This document shows positions 17,891-27,375 of a stretch of 40,453 nt of DNA, piece after piece. The DNA comes from Prevotella sp. UBA7764 (GTDB lineage Bacteria > Bacteroidota > Bacteroidia > Bacteroidales > Bacteroidaceae). How positions within the stretch are numbered: position 1 is the stretch's first letter; each line of letters begins with the position of its first letter. The notes below the pieces were generated by a model. It made no database searches and was not told where the DNA came from. It saw only the letters and a list, made by a program, of their open reading frames with translations. The stretch is taken from assembly GCA_002481295.1 (NCBI GenBank), contig DLDU01000057.1:52341-92793 (forward strand), read 5' to 3'. Position numbers and translations under genes: made by a program.

Positions 17891-19267
17891 CTATTTATAG
17901 ATCAGCGTGGTCCACCTCTCCGGTGCCATGACGTCTGCTGCGACCTGCTGGATCTGTTCTGCTGTCACGGCGTCGATTTTCTCATAGAGCGCGGTGACAT
18001 CTTTCTCCCAACCATAGTGGAGGAAGCTCTTGCCAAAGTCCAGGGCAAAGTTCTCACGATTGTCGCATGCCACACCGATCTGCCCTTTGATCTGCTTCTT
18101 CGCAGCGTGGAGTTGACGCTCGGTCAACGGCTGATCGATGAACTTCTCCACCACGCCACGCGTCAGCCTTAGGCACCGTTTGATGTCGTGCTCGTCGCAG
18201 CCGAAGTATACACTCCATATTCCCGTATCGCCATAGCTGACCATTGTACTCTCCACGGTGTAGACGAGTCCGTTGCGTTCCCGCAGTGCGAGGTTGAGCT
18301 TAGCGTTCATTCCCGGTCCGCCGATGATGTTGTTGAGCAGATAGAGCGCTATTCTGCGGTTGTCATGTACGTCGCAGGCTCTGTGTCCGACCATCACATG
18401 AGCCTGATGTGTCTGTTTATCAATAACATACGTGTCACCAGGCGACAATTCGTCTTTTTGTCGCAGTTTGTCTTCCGAGGCGTTTTCTGCCTTCTCATCC
18501 TTTTGTCGCAGAAGGTCGCTGACGCTGCTTTTGACCGCTTCCTCTTTTTGTCGTAGTAGCTCATTTAAGGCATTTGATGTCATGGATGAAGAAGAGACGA
18601 TAGAAAGTAGCAGCCGGTCTTGATCTGCACCCTTCAGAGTGCTCAGGTCCTTCGTCGCTTTGTCGAGCAGACGTACGAGGCGGTGGAAATCCACATCGCC
18701 ATAGGCGAAGAAAATCGCGTTGTCGGGACGGTAGTAACGGCGCGTAAAGCGCAGCGCGTCAGCGGTGGTATAGCTCCGCACGCGGTCGGCAATGCCAAGG
18801 ATGTTATGGCCCAAAGGATGACCGTGAAAGACGAGGTTTTCAAACTCGTCGTAGATGAGTTCTGCGGGCGAGTCGTTGTAGCTCTCGATCTCATCACAGA
18901 TCACCTCCACCTCCTTGTCGATTTCCTGTTGGGGATAGGTCGAGTGGAAGACGATGTCGGTGAGCAAGTCCACCGCACGCGGCATGTGGTCTTTGAGGAT
19001 AGCGGCGTAGTAGGTGGTGTCCTCCTTGTTGGTGAACGCGTTGAGGTCACCGCCGACACTCTCCAGACAGTTCAGTATCTCGAGAGCGTGTCGCCGCTGA
19101 GTGCCCTTGAAAGTCGTGTGCTCGCAGAAGTGCGCGAGACCCTCTTCGCCGGCGTCTTCGTTGCGAGATCCGGCGTTGATCTGATAGCCGCAGTAGACCA
19201 CGGGAGCGGTGGAGGGCAGATGTATGATGCGCAGTCCGTTGGACAGCGTAAAGATGTTATATTTCAT
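17891..19267 (-). CDS. M16-family zinc peptidase with a repeat-rich insertion
   Basis: A single-unit insulinase-like protease of 458 residues. The zinc motif HFCEH (residues 46-50) is the inverted HxxEH of M16, and Glu126 in CDEIESYNDS fits the third ligand. The C-terminal half has GGPGMNAKLNLALRERNGLVYTVES, typical of the inactive partner domain. I chose the ATG at 19267 (MKYNIFTLSNGL), preceded by AGGTGA, over one seven codons upstream. Bacteroidetes relatives have about 410 residues. The extra part lies at about residues 208-277 and contains LRQK(D/E)E three times at exactly 15-residue spacing. It falls in the linker between the two halves, so activity could be kept. The gene is divergent from the PfkB kinase. 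Confidence 0.9.
   Translation of the reverse strand: MKYNIFTLSNGLRIIHLPSTAPVVYCGYQINAGSRNEDAGEEGLAHFCEHTTFKGTQRRHALEILNCLESVGGDLNAFTNKEDTTYYAAILKDHMPRAVDLLTDIVFHSTYPQQEIDKEVEVICDEIESYNDSPAELIYDEFENLVFHGHPLGHNILGIADRVRSYTTADALRFTRRYYRPDNAIFFAYGDVDFHRLVRLLDKATKDLSTLKGADQDRLLLSIVSSSSMTSNALNELLRQKEEAVKSSVSDLLRQKDEKAENASEDKLRQKDELSPGDTYVIDKQTHQAHVMVGHRACDVHDNRRIALYLLNNIIGGPGMNAKLNLALRERNGLVYTVESTMVSYGDTGIWSVYFGCDEHDIKRCLRLTRGVVEKFIDQPLTERQLHAAKKQIKGQIGVACDNRENFALDFGKSFLHYGWEKDVTALYEKIDAVTAEQIQQVAADVMAPERWTTLIYK
18440..18570 (-). repeat. 45-bp-period repeat inside the M16 peptidase gene
   Basis: CTTTTTGTCG(C/T)AG (plus strand) occurs at about 18454, 18499 and 18544, always 45 bases apart, and encodes LRQKDE-like units in the protein. 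The spacing keeps the frame and the charge pattern suggests a coiled or extended linker. Confidence 0.75.
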
Positions 19268-19362
19268 TTCACCTGCAAAAATACGCAAAATCCCTTTGAT
19301 TTATGCTATATTTTTCGGATATTTGCACTTTGAAATCACCCCAAGGAAAATATATACTAAGT

Positions 19363-20310
19363 ATGCGAAAAGTAATAGGAATAGGAGAGACGGTGCTTGA
19401 CATCATCTTCAAGCATGAGCAGCCCATCGGTGCTTACCCTGGCGGCTCGTCGTTTAATGCCATCATCTCGATGGCGCGTGCGGGCGTGAGCACCACTTTC
19501 ATCAGTGAAACCGGCAACGACCGTGTGGGACAGAATATCCTTTGTTTTCTCAAAGACAATGGAGTGGACACTACCAACGTCAATATCTTCCCGGAATCGA
19601 AGTCGCCTGTCTCGCTCGCCTTCCTCGATGACAACAACGATGCGCAGTACATTTTCTATAAAGATCATCCGCATGATCAGCTCGACTTTGTCTATCCCGA
19701 CATCCAGCCCGACGACATTGTCATCTTCGGCTCGTTCTTTGCCGTCAACCCCGTCATTCGTCCTCAGATCGTCGGACTGCTGGACTACGCGCGCAATCAC
19801 GGTGCCATCATCTACTACGACGTCAACTTTCGGTCGTCACACCGCGACGAGGTGATGAAGATCACGCCCAATTATCTCGAAAATCTCGAGTATGCCGACA
19901 TCGTGCGCGGCAGTCATGAGGACTTTGAAGTGCTCTACAAGCTCACCGATCCCGATAAAGTCTACAACAGTGAGATCTCGTTCTATTGTAAGAAGTTCAT
20001 CTACACTCAGGGTGCCCGCCCCGTGGAGTTGCGTGCCGACAACGGTTTCCGCAAGAGCTATCCTGCCATCGAGACGCCTACGGTCAGCACGGTGGGCGCA
20101 GGCGACAACTTCAATGCCGGACTCATCTATGGTATGGTGAAATATGGTATCACGCGTGAGGATATCGAGCGCGGGCTCACCGAGGAGCAGTGGGACAGCA
20201 TCATCGCCTGTGCCCAAGAGTTCTCCGCGGCAGCTTGTCAGAGCATCTATAACTACATCTCTAAGGAGTTCGGTGAGGAGAAGCGCCAACAGCTCGGTCA
20301 GAGAGCATAG
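19363..20310 (+). CDS. PfkB-family carbohydrate kinase
   Basis: Phosphorylates a sugar using ATP in the cytoplasm; fructokinase or a similar sugar kinase is most likely. The 315-residue protein begins RKVIGIGETVLDIIF, has the N-terminal PfkB signature around GGSSFNAIISMARAG (residues 31-45) and the C-terminal signature STVGAGDNFNAGLIYG with the catalytic Asp in GAGD. I prefer the ATG at 19363, which follows AAGGAAAA and gives the usual family N-terminus, over the in-frame ATG at 19303. It is a single gene closed by a strong terminator. The substrate cannot be told from sequence alone. Confidence 0.9.
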   Translation: MRKVIGIGETVLDIIFKHEQPIGAYPGGSSFNAIISMARAGVSTTFISETGNDRVGQNILCFLKDNGVDTTNVNIFPESKSPVSLAFLDDNNDAQYIFYKDHPHDQLDFVYPDIQPDDIVIFGSFFAVNPVIRPQIVGLLDYARNHGAIIYYDVNFRSSHRDEVMKITPNYLENLEYADIVRGSHEDFEVLYKLTDPDKVYNSEISFYCKKFIYTQGARPVELRADNGFRKSYPAIETPTVSTVGAGDNFNAGLIYGMVKYGITREDIERGLTEEQWDSIIACAQEFSAAACQSIYNYISKEFGEEKRQQLGQRA

Positions 20311-20399
20311 AGCGGGTTGGTGAAACATCCTACAGCCTTCTCCTTTTATCATCCCCCGGCGAGTGTCTTGCCACTATAGTGAGGCAGTGTCAAAACCCA

Positions 20400-20443
20400 G
20401 CATGATGCACCGCAAGGTTTGTTGCGGTGCATCATGCTTTTTT
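20400..20443 (+). terminator. Strong intrinsic terminator after the PfkB kinase
   Basis: Perfect 16-bp stem GCATGATGCACCGCAA/TTGCGGTGCATCATGC with a 6-base loop and six T residues. Confidence 0.92.
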
Positions 20444-20516
20444 GTTCTTACTATTGCGACAATTCCACCAAAGTGAGGAATACATTAATAAAAAAGAATA
20501 AATTTCCGCGCTGTGA

Positions 20517-20548
20517 TTTGCTTATGTCCTATAAAAGAGGTATATTTG
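20517..20548 (+). promoter_or_regulatory. Promoter of pnp
   Basis: TTTG (20517-20520), 20-base spacer, TATATTTG (20541-20548). Transcription should begin near 20553, giving a leader of about 45 bases before the ATG at 20598. Confidence 0.8.
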
Positions 20549-20597
20549 CACGATTTATTTTGATGTTTGTACAAAAACGAAGTTTTTTAGATTTTAG

Positions 20598-22904
20598 ATG
20601 AACGTAATTACAAAAACCGTTCAGTTGCCAGATGGAAGAACCATCTCAATTGAAACCGGAAAGGTTGCAAAGCAAGCCGATGGCGCTGCTGTCCTACGTA
20701 TGGGCAACACCGTGCTGCTTGCTACCGTTTGCGCAGCCAAAGAGGCAGTTCCGGGAACAGATTTCATGCCTTTGCAAGTAGACTATCGTGAGCAGTACAG
20801 TGCTGCAGGCCGTTTCCCGGGCGGATTCACTAAGCGTGAGGGTAAAGCCAGCGATGAGGAGATCCTCGTCTCCCGTCTGGTAGACCGTGCCCTGCGCCCT
20901 CTCTTCCCTTCTGACTATCACTGCGAGGTGTATGTGCAGGTGATGTTGCTCTCCGCCGATGGCGTAGACCAGCCCGACGCACTGGCAGGTTTTGCCGCAT
21001 CCGCAGCTATGGCTTGCTCTGACATTCCTTTTGACTATACAATCTCTGAGGTACGCGTGGCCCGCATCAACGGCGAGTACGTGATCAACCCCACCTTCCA
21101 GCAGATGGCCGACGCCGACATGGACTTGATGGTCGGTGCTACCAAGGACAACATCATGATGGTGGAAGGCGAGATGAAAGAGGTACAGGAGAAAGACCTC
21201 ATCGACGCCCTCAAGGCTGCACACGCTGCCATCAAGCCGATGTGTGAGCTGCAGGACGAGCTGGCCAAAGAGCTTGGCACTGACAAGAAGCGCGAGTACG
21301 ACGATGAGATCAACGACGAAGACCTGCGCCAGCAGATCAAGGACGAACTCTATAAGCCCTGCTACGAGATCAACCATAAGGCACTGCCTAAGCAGGAGCG
21401 CAACGACGCCTATGACAAGGTGCTCGCTGACTTCCTGGAGAAGTACGACGCTGCCCATACGGATCTCTCTGAGGAGGATCTTGAGGAGAAGCACGCTGAG
21501 GCTACCCGCTACTATGCCGATGTGATGCGTGACGCTATGCGCCGTTGCATCCTCGACGAGGGTCTGCGTATGGATGGCCGCGGTACTACCGACATCCGTC
21601 CTATCTGGTGCGAGGTGTCTCCGCTGCCCATGCCCCACGGATCAGCTATCTTCCAGCGTGGTGAGACCATGTCGCTCACTACCTGTACGCTCGGTACGAA
21701 GCTCGACGAGAAGTTGGTCGACGGTGTGCTCAACCGTGGCTATCAGCGTTTCCTGCTCCACTATAACTTCCCACCATTCTGCACCGGTGAGGCTAAGGCA
21801 CAGCGCGGCGTAGGCCGTCGCGAGATTGGCCACGGCCACTTGGCATGGCGTGCGCTGAAGGGTCAGATCCCTGAGGACTTCCCTTACACCGTGCGTCTGG
21901 TGAGCCAGGTGCTGGAGTCCAACGGTTCTTCCTCTATGGCTACTACCTGCGCCGGTACGCTGGCACTGATGGATGCCGGTGTTCCTATGAAGAAGCCAGT
22001 GGCTGGTATTGCCATGGGGCTTATCCACAACCCCGGTGAGGAAGGCTACGCAATTCTGAGCGATATCCTCGGCGATGAGGATCACCTCGGCGATATGGAC
22101 TTCAAGACAACAGGTACACGTGACGGTCTGACTGCTACTCAGATGGATATCAAGTGCGACGGTCTGCCATTCGAGATCCTGGAGAAAGCCCTCATGCAGG
22201 CTAAGGCTGACCGTGAGCATATCATGAACGAGATGATGAAGACCATCTCTGAGCCCCGCAAGGAGCTGAAGCCTCAGGTGCCCCGCATCGTTGCCCTTAC
22301 CATTCCTAAGGAGTTCATCGGTGCTGTCATTGGCCCGGGCGGAAAGATCATCCAGCAGATGCAGGAAGACACCGGCGCTACCATCACCATCGACGAGGCC
22401 GACGGTGTGGGCAAGGTGCAGGTCTCTGCTCCTAACAAAGAGAGCATCGACGCTGCTCTGGCCAAGATCAAGGCTATCGTGGCTGTGCCTGAGGTCGGTG
22501 AGGTCTACGATGGTACTGTGAAGAGCATCATGCCTTACGGTTGCTTCGTAGAGATTCTGCCGGGCAAGGAAGGCTTGCTCCACATCTCCGAGATCGCTTG
22601 GAAGCGCCTTGAGACTGTCGAGGAGGCAGGCATCAAGGAAGGCGATAAGATCAAGGTGAAGCTGCTTGAAATCGATCCTAAGACCGGTAAGTACAAGCTC
22701 TCTCACCGTGTGCTCATCGACAAGCCTGAGGGCTATGTTGAGCGTGAGCGTCGTCCACGTGGCGAGCGTGGCGAGCGTCGTCCGCATCGCGAAGGCGGCA
22801 ACAACGGCGGTGAGCGTCGTCCCCGTCGCTTCGAGCATCACGACAATACTGAGGCTCCTAAGGACTTCAGCGACAAGCTCGATCACAGCAACGATGTAGA
22901 TTAA
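20598..22904 (+). CDS. pnp: Polyribonucleotide nucleotidyltransferase (PNPase)
   Basis: Degrades RNA 3' to 5' using phosphate. The 768-residue protein has two RNase PH domains (N-terminal part with [21 protein letters not shown]; second with [19 protein letters not shown] and [16 protein letters not shown]), a KH domain ([20 protein letters not shown]) and an S1 domain ([20 protein letters not shown]). The tail of about 50 residues is rich in Arg, Gly and Glu ([17 protein letters not shown]), which may bind RNA, and ends acidic. Length is slightly above the usual 700-750 because of this tail. Single gene with a clear promoter. Confidence 0.98.
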   Translation: MNVITKTVQLPDGRTISIETGKVAKQADGAAVLRMGNTVLLATVCAAKEAVPGTDFMPLQVDYREQYSAAGRFPGGFTKREGKASDEEILVSRLVDRALRPLFPSDYHCEVYVQVMLLSADGVDQPDALAGFAASAAMACSDIPFDYTISEVRVARINGEYVINPTFQQMADADMDLMVGATKDNIMMVEGEMKEVQEKDLIDALKAAHAAIKPMCELQDELAKELGTDKKREYDDEINDEDLRQQIKDELYKPCYEINHKALPKQERNDAYDKVLADFLEKYDAAHTDLSEEDLEEKHAEATRYYADVMRDAMRRCILDEGLRMDGRGTTDIRPIWCEVSPLPMPHGSAIFQRGETMSLTTCTLGTKLDEKLVDGVLNRGYQRFLLHYNFPPFCTGEAKAQRGVGRREIGHGHLAWRALKGQIPEDFPYTVRLVSQVLESNGSSSMATTCAGTLALMDAGVPMKKPVAGIAMGLIHNPGEEGYAILSDILGDEDHLGDMDFKTTGTRDGLTATQMDIKCDGLPFEILEKALMQAKADREHIMNEMMKTISEPRKELKPQVPRIVALTIPKEFIGAVIGPGGKIIQQMQEDTGATITIDEADGVGKVQVSAPNKESIDAALAKIKAIVAVPEVGEVYDGTVKSIMPYGCFVEILPGKEGLLHISEIAWKRLETVEEAGIKEGDKIKVKLLEIDPKTGKYKLSHRVLIDKPEGYVERERRPRGERGERRPHREGGNNGGERRPRRFEHHDNTEAPKDFSDKLDHSNDVD

Positions 22905-22953
22905 TCTGCAATTTGGGCGTAGAGGGTTCACATCTCAGATTGTTGCATCCTCT

Positions 22954-23007
22954 ACACCTTATTATATATAAGCGCCCCCATATCGCTTCAGGCTGATATG
23001 GGGGCGC
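22954..23007. terminator. Strong hairpin after pnp, joined to the 17-base motif (copy 2)
   Basis: The perfect 13-bp stem GCGCCCCCATATC/GATATGGGGGCGC (22972-23007) lies between pnp and the convergent Fic gene. No T tract follows on the plus strand. On the minus strand it runs into TATATATAATAAGGTGT (22970-22954), the same motif as copies 1, 3 and 4. It could serve as a two-sided terminator or RNA 3'-end block. Confidence 0.65.
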
Positions 23008-23137
23008 ATTGCATTCCAAGAAAACGCTTGGTATTATCTCTCACATAGAGCCACTGAGAAGCGGAGAAGGCTTCGCCTTGTGAGAACATGGAGGAGCAAG
23101 AGTGGTAAGAGTAGGGCTGTATGAGCTGCTATTTGGC

Positions 23138-24421
23138 CTATTTTACCAGATAGGCGCAGTATTTGTTCAACAGAAGGGAAGCCGGGAGCTCTCCTTTCTC
23201 ATAGCGCTCAGCATCCAATGCTTGTATCGGCATGTCTATAGGAGTGCCGTCTTGAAAAGTGGTGAGCAGACGGGTTGCATTACCTTTTCCAGTAATTTGT
23301 ATCTGAGAGAAGAGCGGAGAGATGTCGCTGTCGATGTACACGATGGCATAGCTTGGACGTTTGGCACCTGGAACCTCCTCTTTCAGTACGTGCTTCTGAA
23401 CCAAATCCTGAATGTCGCGGTTGGCAGTGTCCTTTGAGCATTTGTTGAGTGCAGCCCATTGCTTTGTGGTTATCTTCGACTCATAGCCGTCAAGAAACAG
23501 GTTGATGGTATGTTTCTGTCTCTCTGTCATCGGCAGGTCGTGAGCACGATTCCAGAAGACGGCTTTGTTCAGAACCAGGTTGAGCATACCGGCAGACGTG
23601 TCGAGAGCACGTATCAGCGTGGTGATATACCATTGTATCCATTCCGTCAGGTCACCATTGCCTTTCTGCGCACGCTCCAGTATCTCGTAATAGTGTTTCT
23701 TGTCGCTATTGATGGCGGAGGATATATTGTAGAACCGGAACCTACTCTTTTCGCCGCGAGCGAGCATCATGTCGGACAGGATCCTTGCCAGCCGCCCGTT
23801 TCCGTCTTCAAAGGGATGGATGGAGACAAACCAGAAATGGGCAATGGCGGAGCGAATCAGATAGGAGTCTTGTGTCTCGCTGTTAAACCATTCGATGAAC
23901 CGGCTCATCTCTGTCTCTATTCTGTCGGGCTTGGGAGCCACATAGTGCACCCTTTCGCGCCCGAGATAACCTGAGATGATATGCTCGTCATGGCTTCTGT
24001 ATCTGCCTGTCTCTATCTGTTCGCCTGCACTGAATCCCGTAGGGAAGAAAGCTGTCTGCCAGCCACATAGTATCTGCTTGGTGATAGGACGGTCGTAGTG
24101 CTCAACGGCATCGAGCATCACAGCGACCACGGCGTCGATATAGTGCGAGGGAGCCACAAACTTCGTGCTCTCTATTCCTAATCGAAGCGCTATGGACGAC
24201 CGCACCTGATCGGCATTGAGATTGATGCCTTCGATCTCAGAGGAGTAGACTATGTCGTGGGTGAGGTTCTCGGCCATGGCACCGAGACGGCTGTCAAAGC
24301 CCAGTTGCCCTAATTGCCCATAAAGCGATCCTAACTTATGGGAAGCCTGTTCCAATGGGAGTAAAATGGCATTGGCATCCCATCGGAAATCTGTCCAGTT
24401 GTCTCTTTCGTGTATATACAT
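23138..24421 (-). CDS. Fic-domain protein (likely AMP transferase) with N-terminal inhibitory motif
   Basis: Fic proteins transfer AMP or other nucleotide parts onto target proteins. The product starting at the ATG at 24421 has 427 residues. It opens MYIHERDNWTDFRWD, the typical start of the N-terminal domain (DUF4172) found in long Bacteroidetes Fic proteins, so I chose it over an ATG 30 codons upstream; that upstream part overlaps the dps terminator. The active site is HPFEDGNGR (residues 202-210), a full consensus. SSEIEG (residues 60-65) fits the (S/T)xxxE(G/N) inhibitory motif, placing it with self-inhibited (class II-like) Fic enzymes. The C-terminal part looks like a winged-helix domain (LNKCSKDTANRDIQDLVQKHVL). 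Not paired with an obvious antitoxin. Confidence 0.92.
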   Translation of the reverse strand: MYIHERDNWTDFRWDANAILLPLEQASHKLGSLYGQLGQLGFDSRLGAMAENLTHDIVYSSEIEGINLNADQVRSSIALRLGIESTKFVAPSHYIDAVVAVMLDAVEHYDRPITKQILCGWQTAFFPTGFSAGEQIETGRYRSHDEHIISGYLGRERVHYVAPKPDRIETEMSRFIEWFNSETQDSYLIRSAIAHFWFVSIHPFEDGNGRLARILSDMMLARGEKSRFRFYNISSAINSDKKHYYEILERAQKGNGDLTEWIQWYITTLIRALDTSAGMLNLVLNKAVFWNRAHDLPMTERQKHTINLFLDGYESKITTKQWAALNKCSKDTANRDIQDLVQKHVLKEEVPGAKRPSYAIVYIDSDISPLFSQIQITGKGNATRLLTTFQDGTPIDMPIQALDAERYEKGELPASLLLNKYCAYLVK

Positions 24422-24487
24422 GGTGGTGCTTTTGGTGAGTTTGCGGCATTCTCTTTCAAATAACGCCGCATGATCTGCGGCAAAATT

Positions 24488-24543
24488 AAAAAAAAAAAGC
24501 CGCATCGGCAAGTTTCCGGGTGGGAAATCTTTGCCAATGCGGC
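24488..24543 (-). terminator. Intrinsic terminator of dps
   Basis: Minus strand: GCCGCAT.GGCAA / TTGCC.ATGCGGC with one mismatch, an inner TTTCC/GGAAA stem, and a run of at least ten T residues. Confidence 0.9.
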
Positions 24544-24610
24544 GATAAAGGATGAATCAATTCTCTATGTATAGTAAGCTATGTTGGGCTTGCGAGCCGT
24601 CGCTTTTGCG

Positions 24611-25099
24611 TCATTTAGCGCATTTGGGCGAGTTGAAGGCTACGAGCATCCAAACGGTCTTCTCCTGCTCCTTGAGGTAGTCGCTCATCAGTGCCACGGT
24701 GACCTCGTCGCCGGCGTCGGCAGCCAAACGGAGTACTTCGCGCTCTTGAGCGATGAGCGTCTTCAGGGTGTCGAGGACATACTCCACGGCGTTGCAGCCA
24801 GTCTCAGGCACGTCGAGTTCCTGTACCTTTGCCACCTTGAGGTAAGCCGAGAAGCGGCTTTCGGGTGTGCCGTCGAGTTGGAGGATGCGCTCAGCGATCT
24901 CGTCGATCTTAGCGGCTGCGTCGTCGTAGAGCTCCTCGTATTTCTCGTGCATGATGAAGAAGCCGTGTCCGCGTACGTTCCAGTGGAGGTTGCGCAGGTT
25001 GGTGTAGTGAATCTGGAAGTCTGCGAGCAGTTGAGCCAGAGCGTTAACGACGTTGAGAGTGAGCTCGCTGTTGAGTCCGGTGAAATTCAGAGTCTTCAT
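24611..25099 (-). CDS. dps: Dps ferritin-like DNA-protection protein
   Basis: Stores iron and protects DNA in stress. The 162-residue product (start 25099, MKTLNFTGLN) has the Dps ferroxidase pattern: NLHWNVRGHGFFIMHEKYEE followed by DDAAAKIDEIAERI, giving the His, Asp and Glu ligands shared between subunits. The longer frame to 25171 would include the promoter region, so the inner ATG is right. A good promoter and terminator make it a single-gene unit. Confidence 0.95.
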   Translation of the reverse strand: MKTLNFTGLNSELTLNVVNALAQLLADFQIHYTNLRNLHWNVRGHGFFIMHEKYEELYDDAAAKIDEIAERILQLDGTPESRFSAYLKVAKVQELDVPETGCNAVEYVLDTLKTLIAQEREVLRLAADAGDEVTVALMSDYLKEQEKTVWMLVAFNSPKCAK

Positions 25100-25148
25100 A
25101 ATGTTATGTGTGTTTGTGGTTGATAATCTTGTTTTCTTTTCTCTGGTG

Positions 25149-25180
25149 CAAAGATAGAGGATTATTTCCACTGTCGCAAC
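25149..25180 (-). promoter_or_regulatory. Promoter of dps
   Basis: Minus strand: GTTG (25180-25177), 20-base spacer, TATCTTTG (25156-25149). Confidence 0.75.
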
Positions 25181-25222
25181 AGCCTTTTTCTATGGTGTGA
25201 TAGACAAAATGAATAGACAAAG

Positions 25223-25263
25223 AAAAAACACTGTCTGTCAGTGCGTTAGGCTGACAAGCAGTG
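25223..25263. terminator. Terminator after the mannan operon, possibly two-way
   Basis: Stem CACTG..TGTCAG / CTGACA..CAGTG (25229-25263) with a two-base internal mismatch. On the minus strand it is followed by six T residues, ending the operon after the AraC gene. On the plus strand a T-rich run also follows. Confidence 0.75.
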
Positions 25264-25294
25264 CTTTTCTTTTTTTCTGTGATAATGAACCTTT

Positions 25295-26176
25295 TCAGAT
25301 GATAATCCTCACCTTCTTGTATTGCTCGCGGAATTCGCTGGGCGTGCACCCTTTCTTGCGCTTGAAGATGCGATTGAAGTTGCTCATGTTGTTGTATCCG
25401 CACTTGAAGCAGATCTCTCCAACGCTCTCGTTGGTGTCGATGAGCATGCGTGTGGCGTTGCCCATGCGTATATCGATGATGTAATCGCTCAGCGTGCGTC
25501 CCGTGTGCTGCTTGAAGAAACGGCTGAAAGAACTCTTGCTCATGTTGGCAATCCCGGAGAGATCTTCAAGCATGAGGTCGTTCATATAGTTCTCAGCGAT
25601 GTAGTTTTTTACCTTGAGAATGCGTCGGCTGTCGTCCTCGATGTTCACTTTGGCATAGCTTGTCGTGGCCAGCGTCCTCATGCCTTCACTGGTTGCGAGT
25701 GTGTTGAGAATCTCCAGGAACTGTATCGTAGCCATGAACTTGTCGCCCTGGTGCCCGAGATTCTCCAACTTCTCGTAGATCTTGATGATCGTGCTGATGG
25801 GGAAGGCGATGCCTTTCTGCGCCTCTATGAGCATCTTGCGGATGTTGTCGAAGGGTGTCTTGGACAGCAGACCATCGTTGAGATTGCCGAGATCGAACTG
25901 CACGGTAATCTCCCGGATGTCATCGCTATGGCAGTCGCCTTGCTCCCAAACGTGCTCAAGCTCGTTGCTGCTGATGAGCACGAGGTCATAGTCGCCTATG
26001 ACCTCACTGCTGTCGCCCACGATTCGCCTGACACCTCTGGCGTTCTCAACGAAGTTCAGTTCACAGACCTCATGGCTGTGGATGGGATAGGTGAACTCTT
26101 TCTTGTGTCGCTCCACGATATAGAGGATGTCCTTGTCCATCAGTGGAGTGATCTCATGCAAAACGTGACTGTTCAT
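25295..26176 (-). CDS. AraC-family transcriptional regulator of the mannan operon
   Basis: A 293-residue regulator. The N-terminal half has a cupin-like sugar-sensing fold (YPIHSHEVCELNFVENARGVRRI). The C-terminal half has the two AraC helix-turn-helix motifs: LSGIANMSKSSFSRFFKQHT and the conserved VGEICFKCGYNNMSNFNRIF, then KKGCTPSEFR. It starts 12 bases after the epimerase gene on the same strand, so it is the last gene of the mannan operon and most likely controls it in response to a mannan-derived sugar. That regulatory role is inference from position. Confidence 0.93.
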   Translation of the reverse strand: MNSHVLHEITPLMDKDILYIVERHKKEFTYPIHSHEVCELNFVENARGVRRIVGDSSEVIGDYDLVLISSNELEHVWEQGDCHSDDIREITVQFDLGNLNDGLLSKTPFDNIRKMLIEAQKGIAFPISTIIKIYEKLENLGHQGDKFMATIQFLEILNTLATSEGMRTLATTSYAKVNIEDDSRRILKVKNYIAENYMNDLMLEDLSGIANMSKSSFSRFFKQHTGRTLSDYIIDIRMGNATRMLIDTNESVGEICFKCGYNNMSNFNRIFKRKKGCTPSEFREQYKKVRIII

Positions 26177-26188
26177 AGTTGTAGGGCT

Positions 26189-27370
26189 TTAAACTTGTCG
26201 TTCAATGATTTCCAAACACATGCGGCTGTTGTGGTAAGGGCATTTCCAGAAGCCAGCCTTGTCGTCGTCGAGGTTGATCTGACCGTCGTCGCTGATTGCC
26301 CAGTGCCATTCGCCGTTGACGTGATCCACGAGATGCTTGTCGATATAAGCCCAGCAGTCCTTAGCCACCGTCAGCGCGTCTTTGTCGTTGAAGTACTGAT
26401 AGAGGTTGACATGTCCGATGACATTCTCGCAGAGCACCCACCACTGGCGCTGACGGTCGGTCTTGCCGGTGTCCTTCCAATGCTCATAGATCATCGATCC
26501 GTCGGGTTGCAGACCTTCATCAGCGGCTTTTGCCAAGTCCACGACAATGGGTCCGAGCTTAGCTTTCACGTCGTCCTCACCGAGCACGAGGGCTGTTTCC
26601 CACAGCAGCCAGGTGGCTTCGATGTCGTGACCGTAGCTCTCTATGTTGCGGCGTCCGTGCCACTCGTTGTCGAAGAACAGGTCGAGATGATAAGTCTCCT
26701 TATTATATAGCTTGTCGGTGAAGACGTCGAGCAACCGATGGATGCTCTCGCGCAACTCCTTGGAAGGCCATACACGGTAGAGGTTGGTATAAGGTTCGAT
26801 GACATGCAGATGGGTGTTCATCGTCTTGGCACCGTTTTCGTCTTTATCCGACAGACGCATGTCGGCGATAGGATTCCACTCGCGTGTCAGTGCCTCTACG
26901 TATCCGCCATTGACGGCATCGTAGGCGTGAGCCTCAATGTCGTGGTATAGTTTGATGGCAGCGTCGAGCGCTTGCTTGTCGCCCGTGGCGCGCGCATACT
27001 CGCTGAGACCATAGATGACGAAGCCGATGGCGTAGGTCTGCTTTTTGGTGTCGAGGGGCTTGCCCTCACAGTCGAGGCTCCAGTACACGCCACCGTACTC
27101 TTTGTCGATGAAGTGATCGAGAATATAGTCCTTGGCGCGTGTGGCGGCGTCGAGATATTCCTGCTTTTTCAGCACGCGGTAGGCGGCGGAGAATGCCCAC
27201 AGAATACGTCCGTTGAGGATGGCTCCCTTCTCTGCTTCGGGGTGCACTTGGTCGTGACCGTCGACACGGCCGTAGTATCCGCCATACTCATTGTCGGTGA
27301 CTTTATCGATCCAGTACCGGAGGATGTTGTCCTCAAGGCACTGTTTCATTTCTTTCTTGAGTGTTTCCAT
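26189..27370 (-). CDS. AGE-family epimerase, likely cellobiose/mannobiose 2-epimerase
   Basis: Converts the reducing-end mannose of beta-1,4-mannobiose to glucose (or the reverse). The 393-residue protein has the (alpha/alpha)6-barrel features of the N-acylglucosamine/cellobiose 2-epimerases: YWIDKVTDNEYGGYYGRVD at the start, NGRILWAFSAAYRV, NTHLHVIEPYTNLYRVW with family His residues, and ESYGHDIEATWLLWE. The context is decisive: the adjoining GH130 phosphorylase needs mannosylglucose, the product this enzyme makes from mannobiose in the known Bacteroides pathway. The gene overlaps none and is 5 bases from the transporter gene. Confidence 0.92.
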   Translation of the reverse strand: METLKKEMKQCLEDNILRYWIDKVTDNEYGGYYGRVDGHDQVHPEAEKGAILNGRILWAFSAAYRVLKKQEYLDAATRAKDYILDHFIDKEYGGVYWSLDCEGKPLDTKKQTYAIGFVIYGLSEYARATGDKQALDAAIKLYHDIEAHAYDAVNGGYVEALTREWNPIADMRLSDKDENGAKTMNTHLHVIEPYTNLYRVWPSKELRESIHRLLDVFTDKLYNKETYHLDLFFDNEWHGRRNIESYGHDIEATWLLWETALVLGEDDVKAKLGPIVVDLAKAADEGLQPDGSMIYEHWKDTGKTDRQRQWWVLCENVIGHVNLYQYFNDKDALTVAKDCWAYIDKHLVDHVNGEWHWAISDDGQINLDDDKAGFWKCPYHNSRMCLEIIERQV

Positions 27371-27375
27371 AGTTG

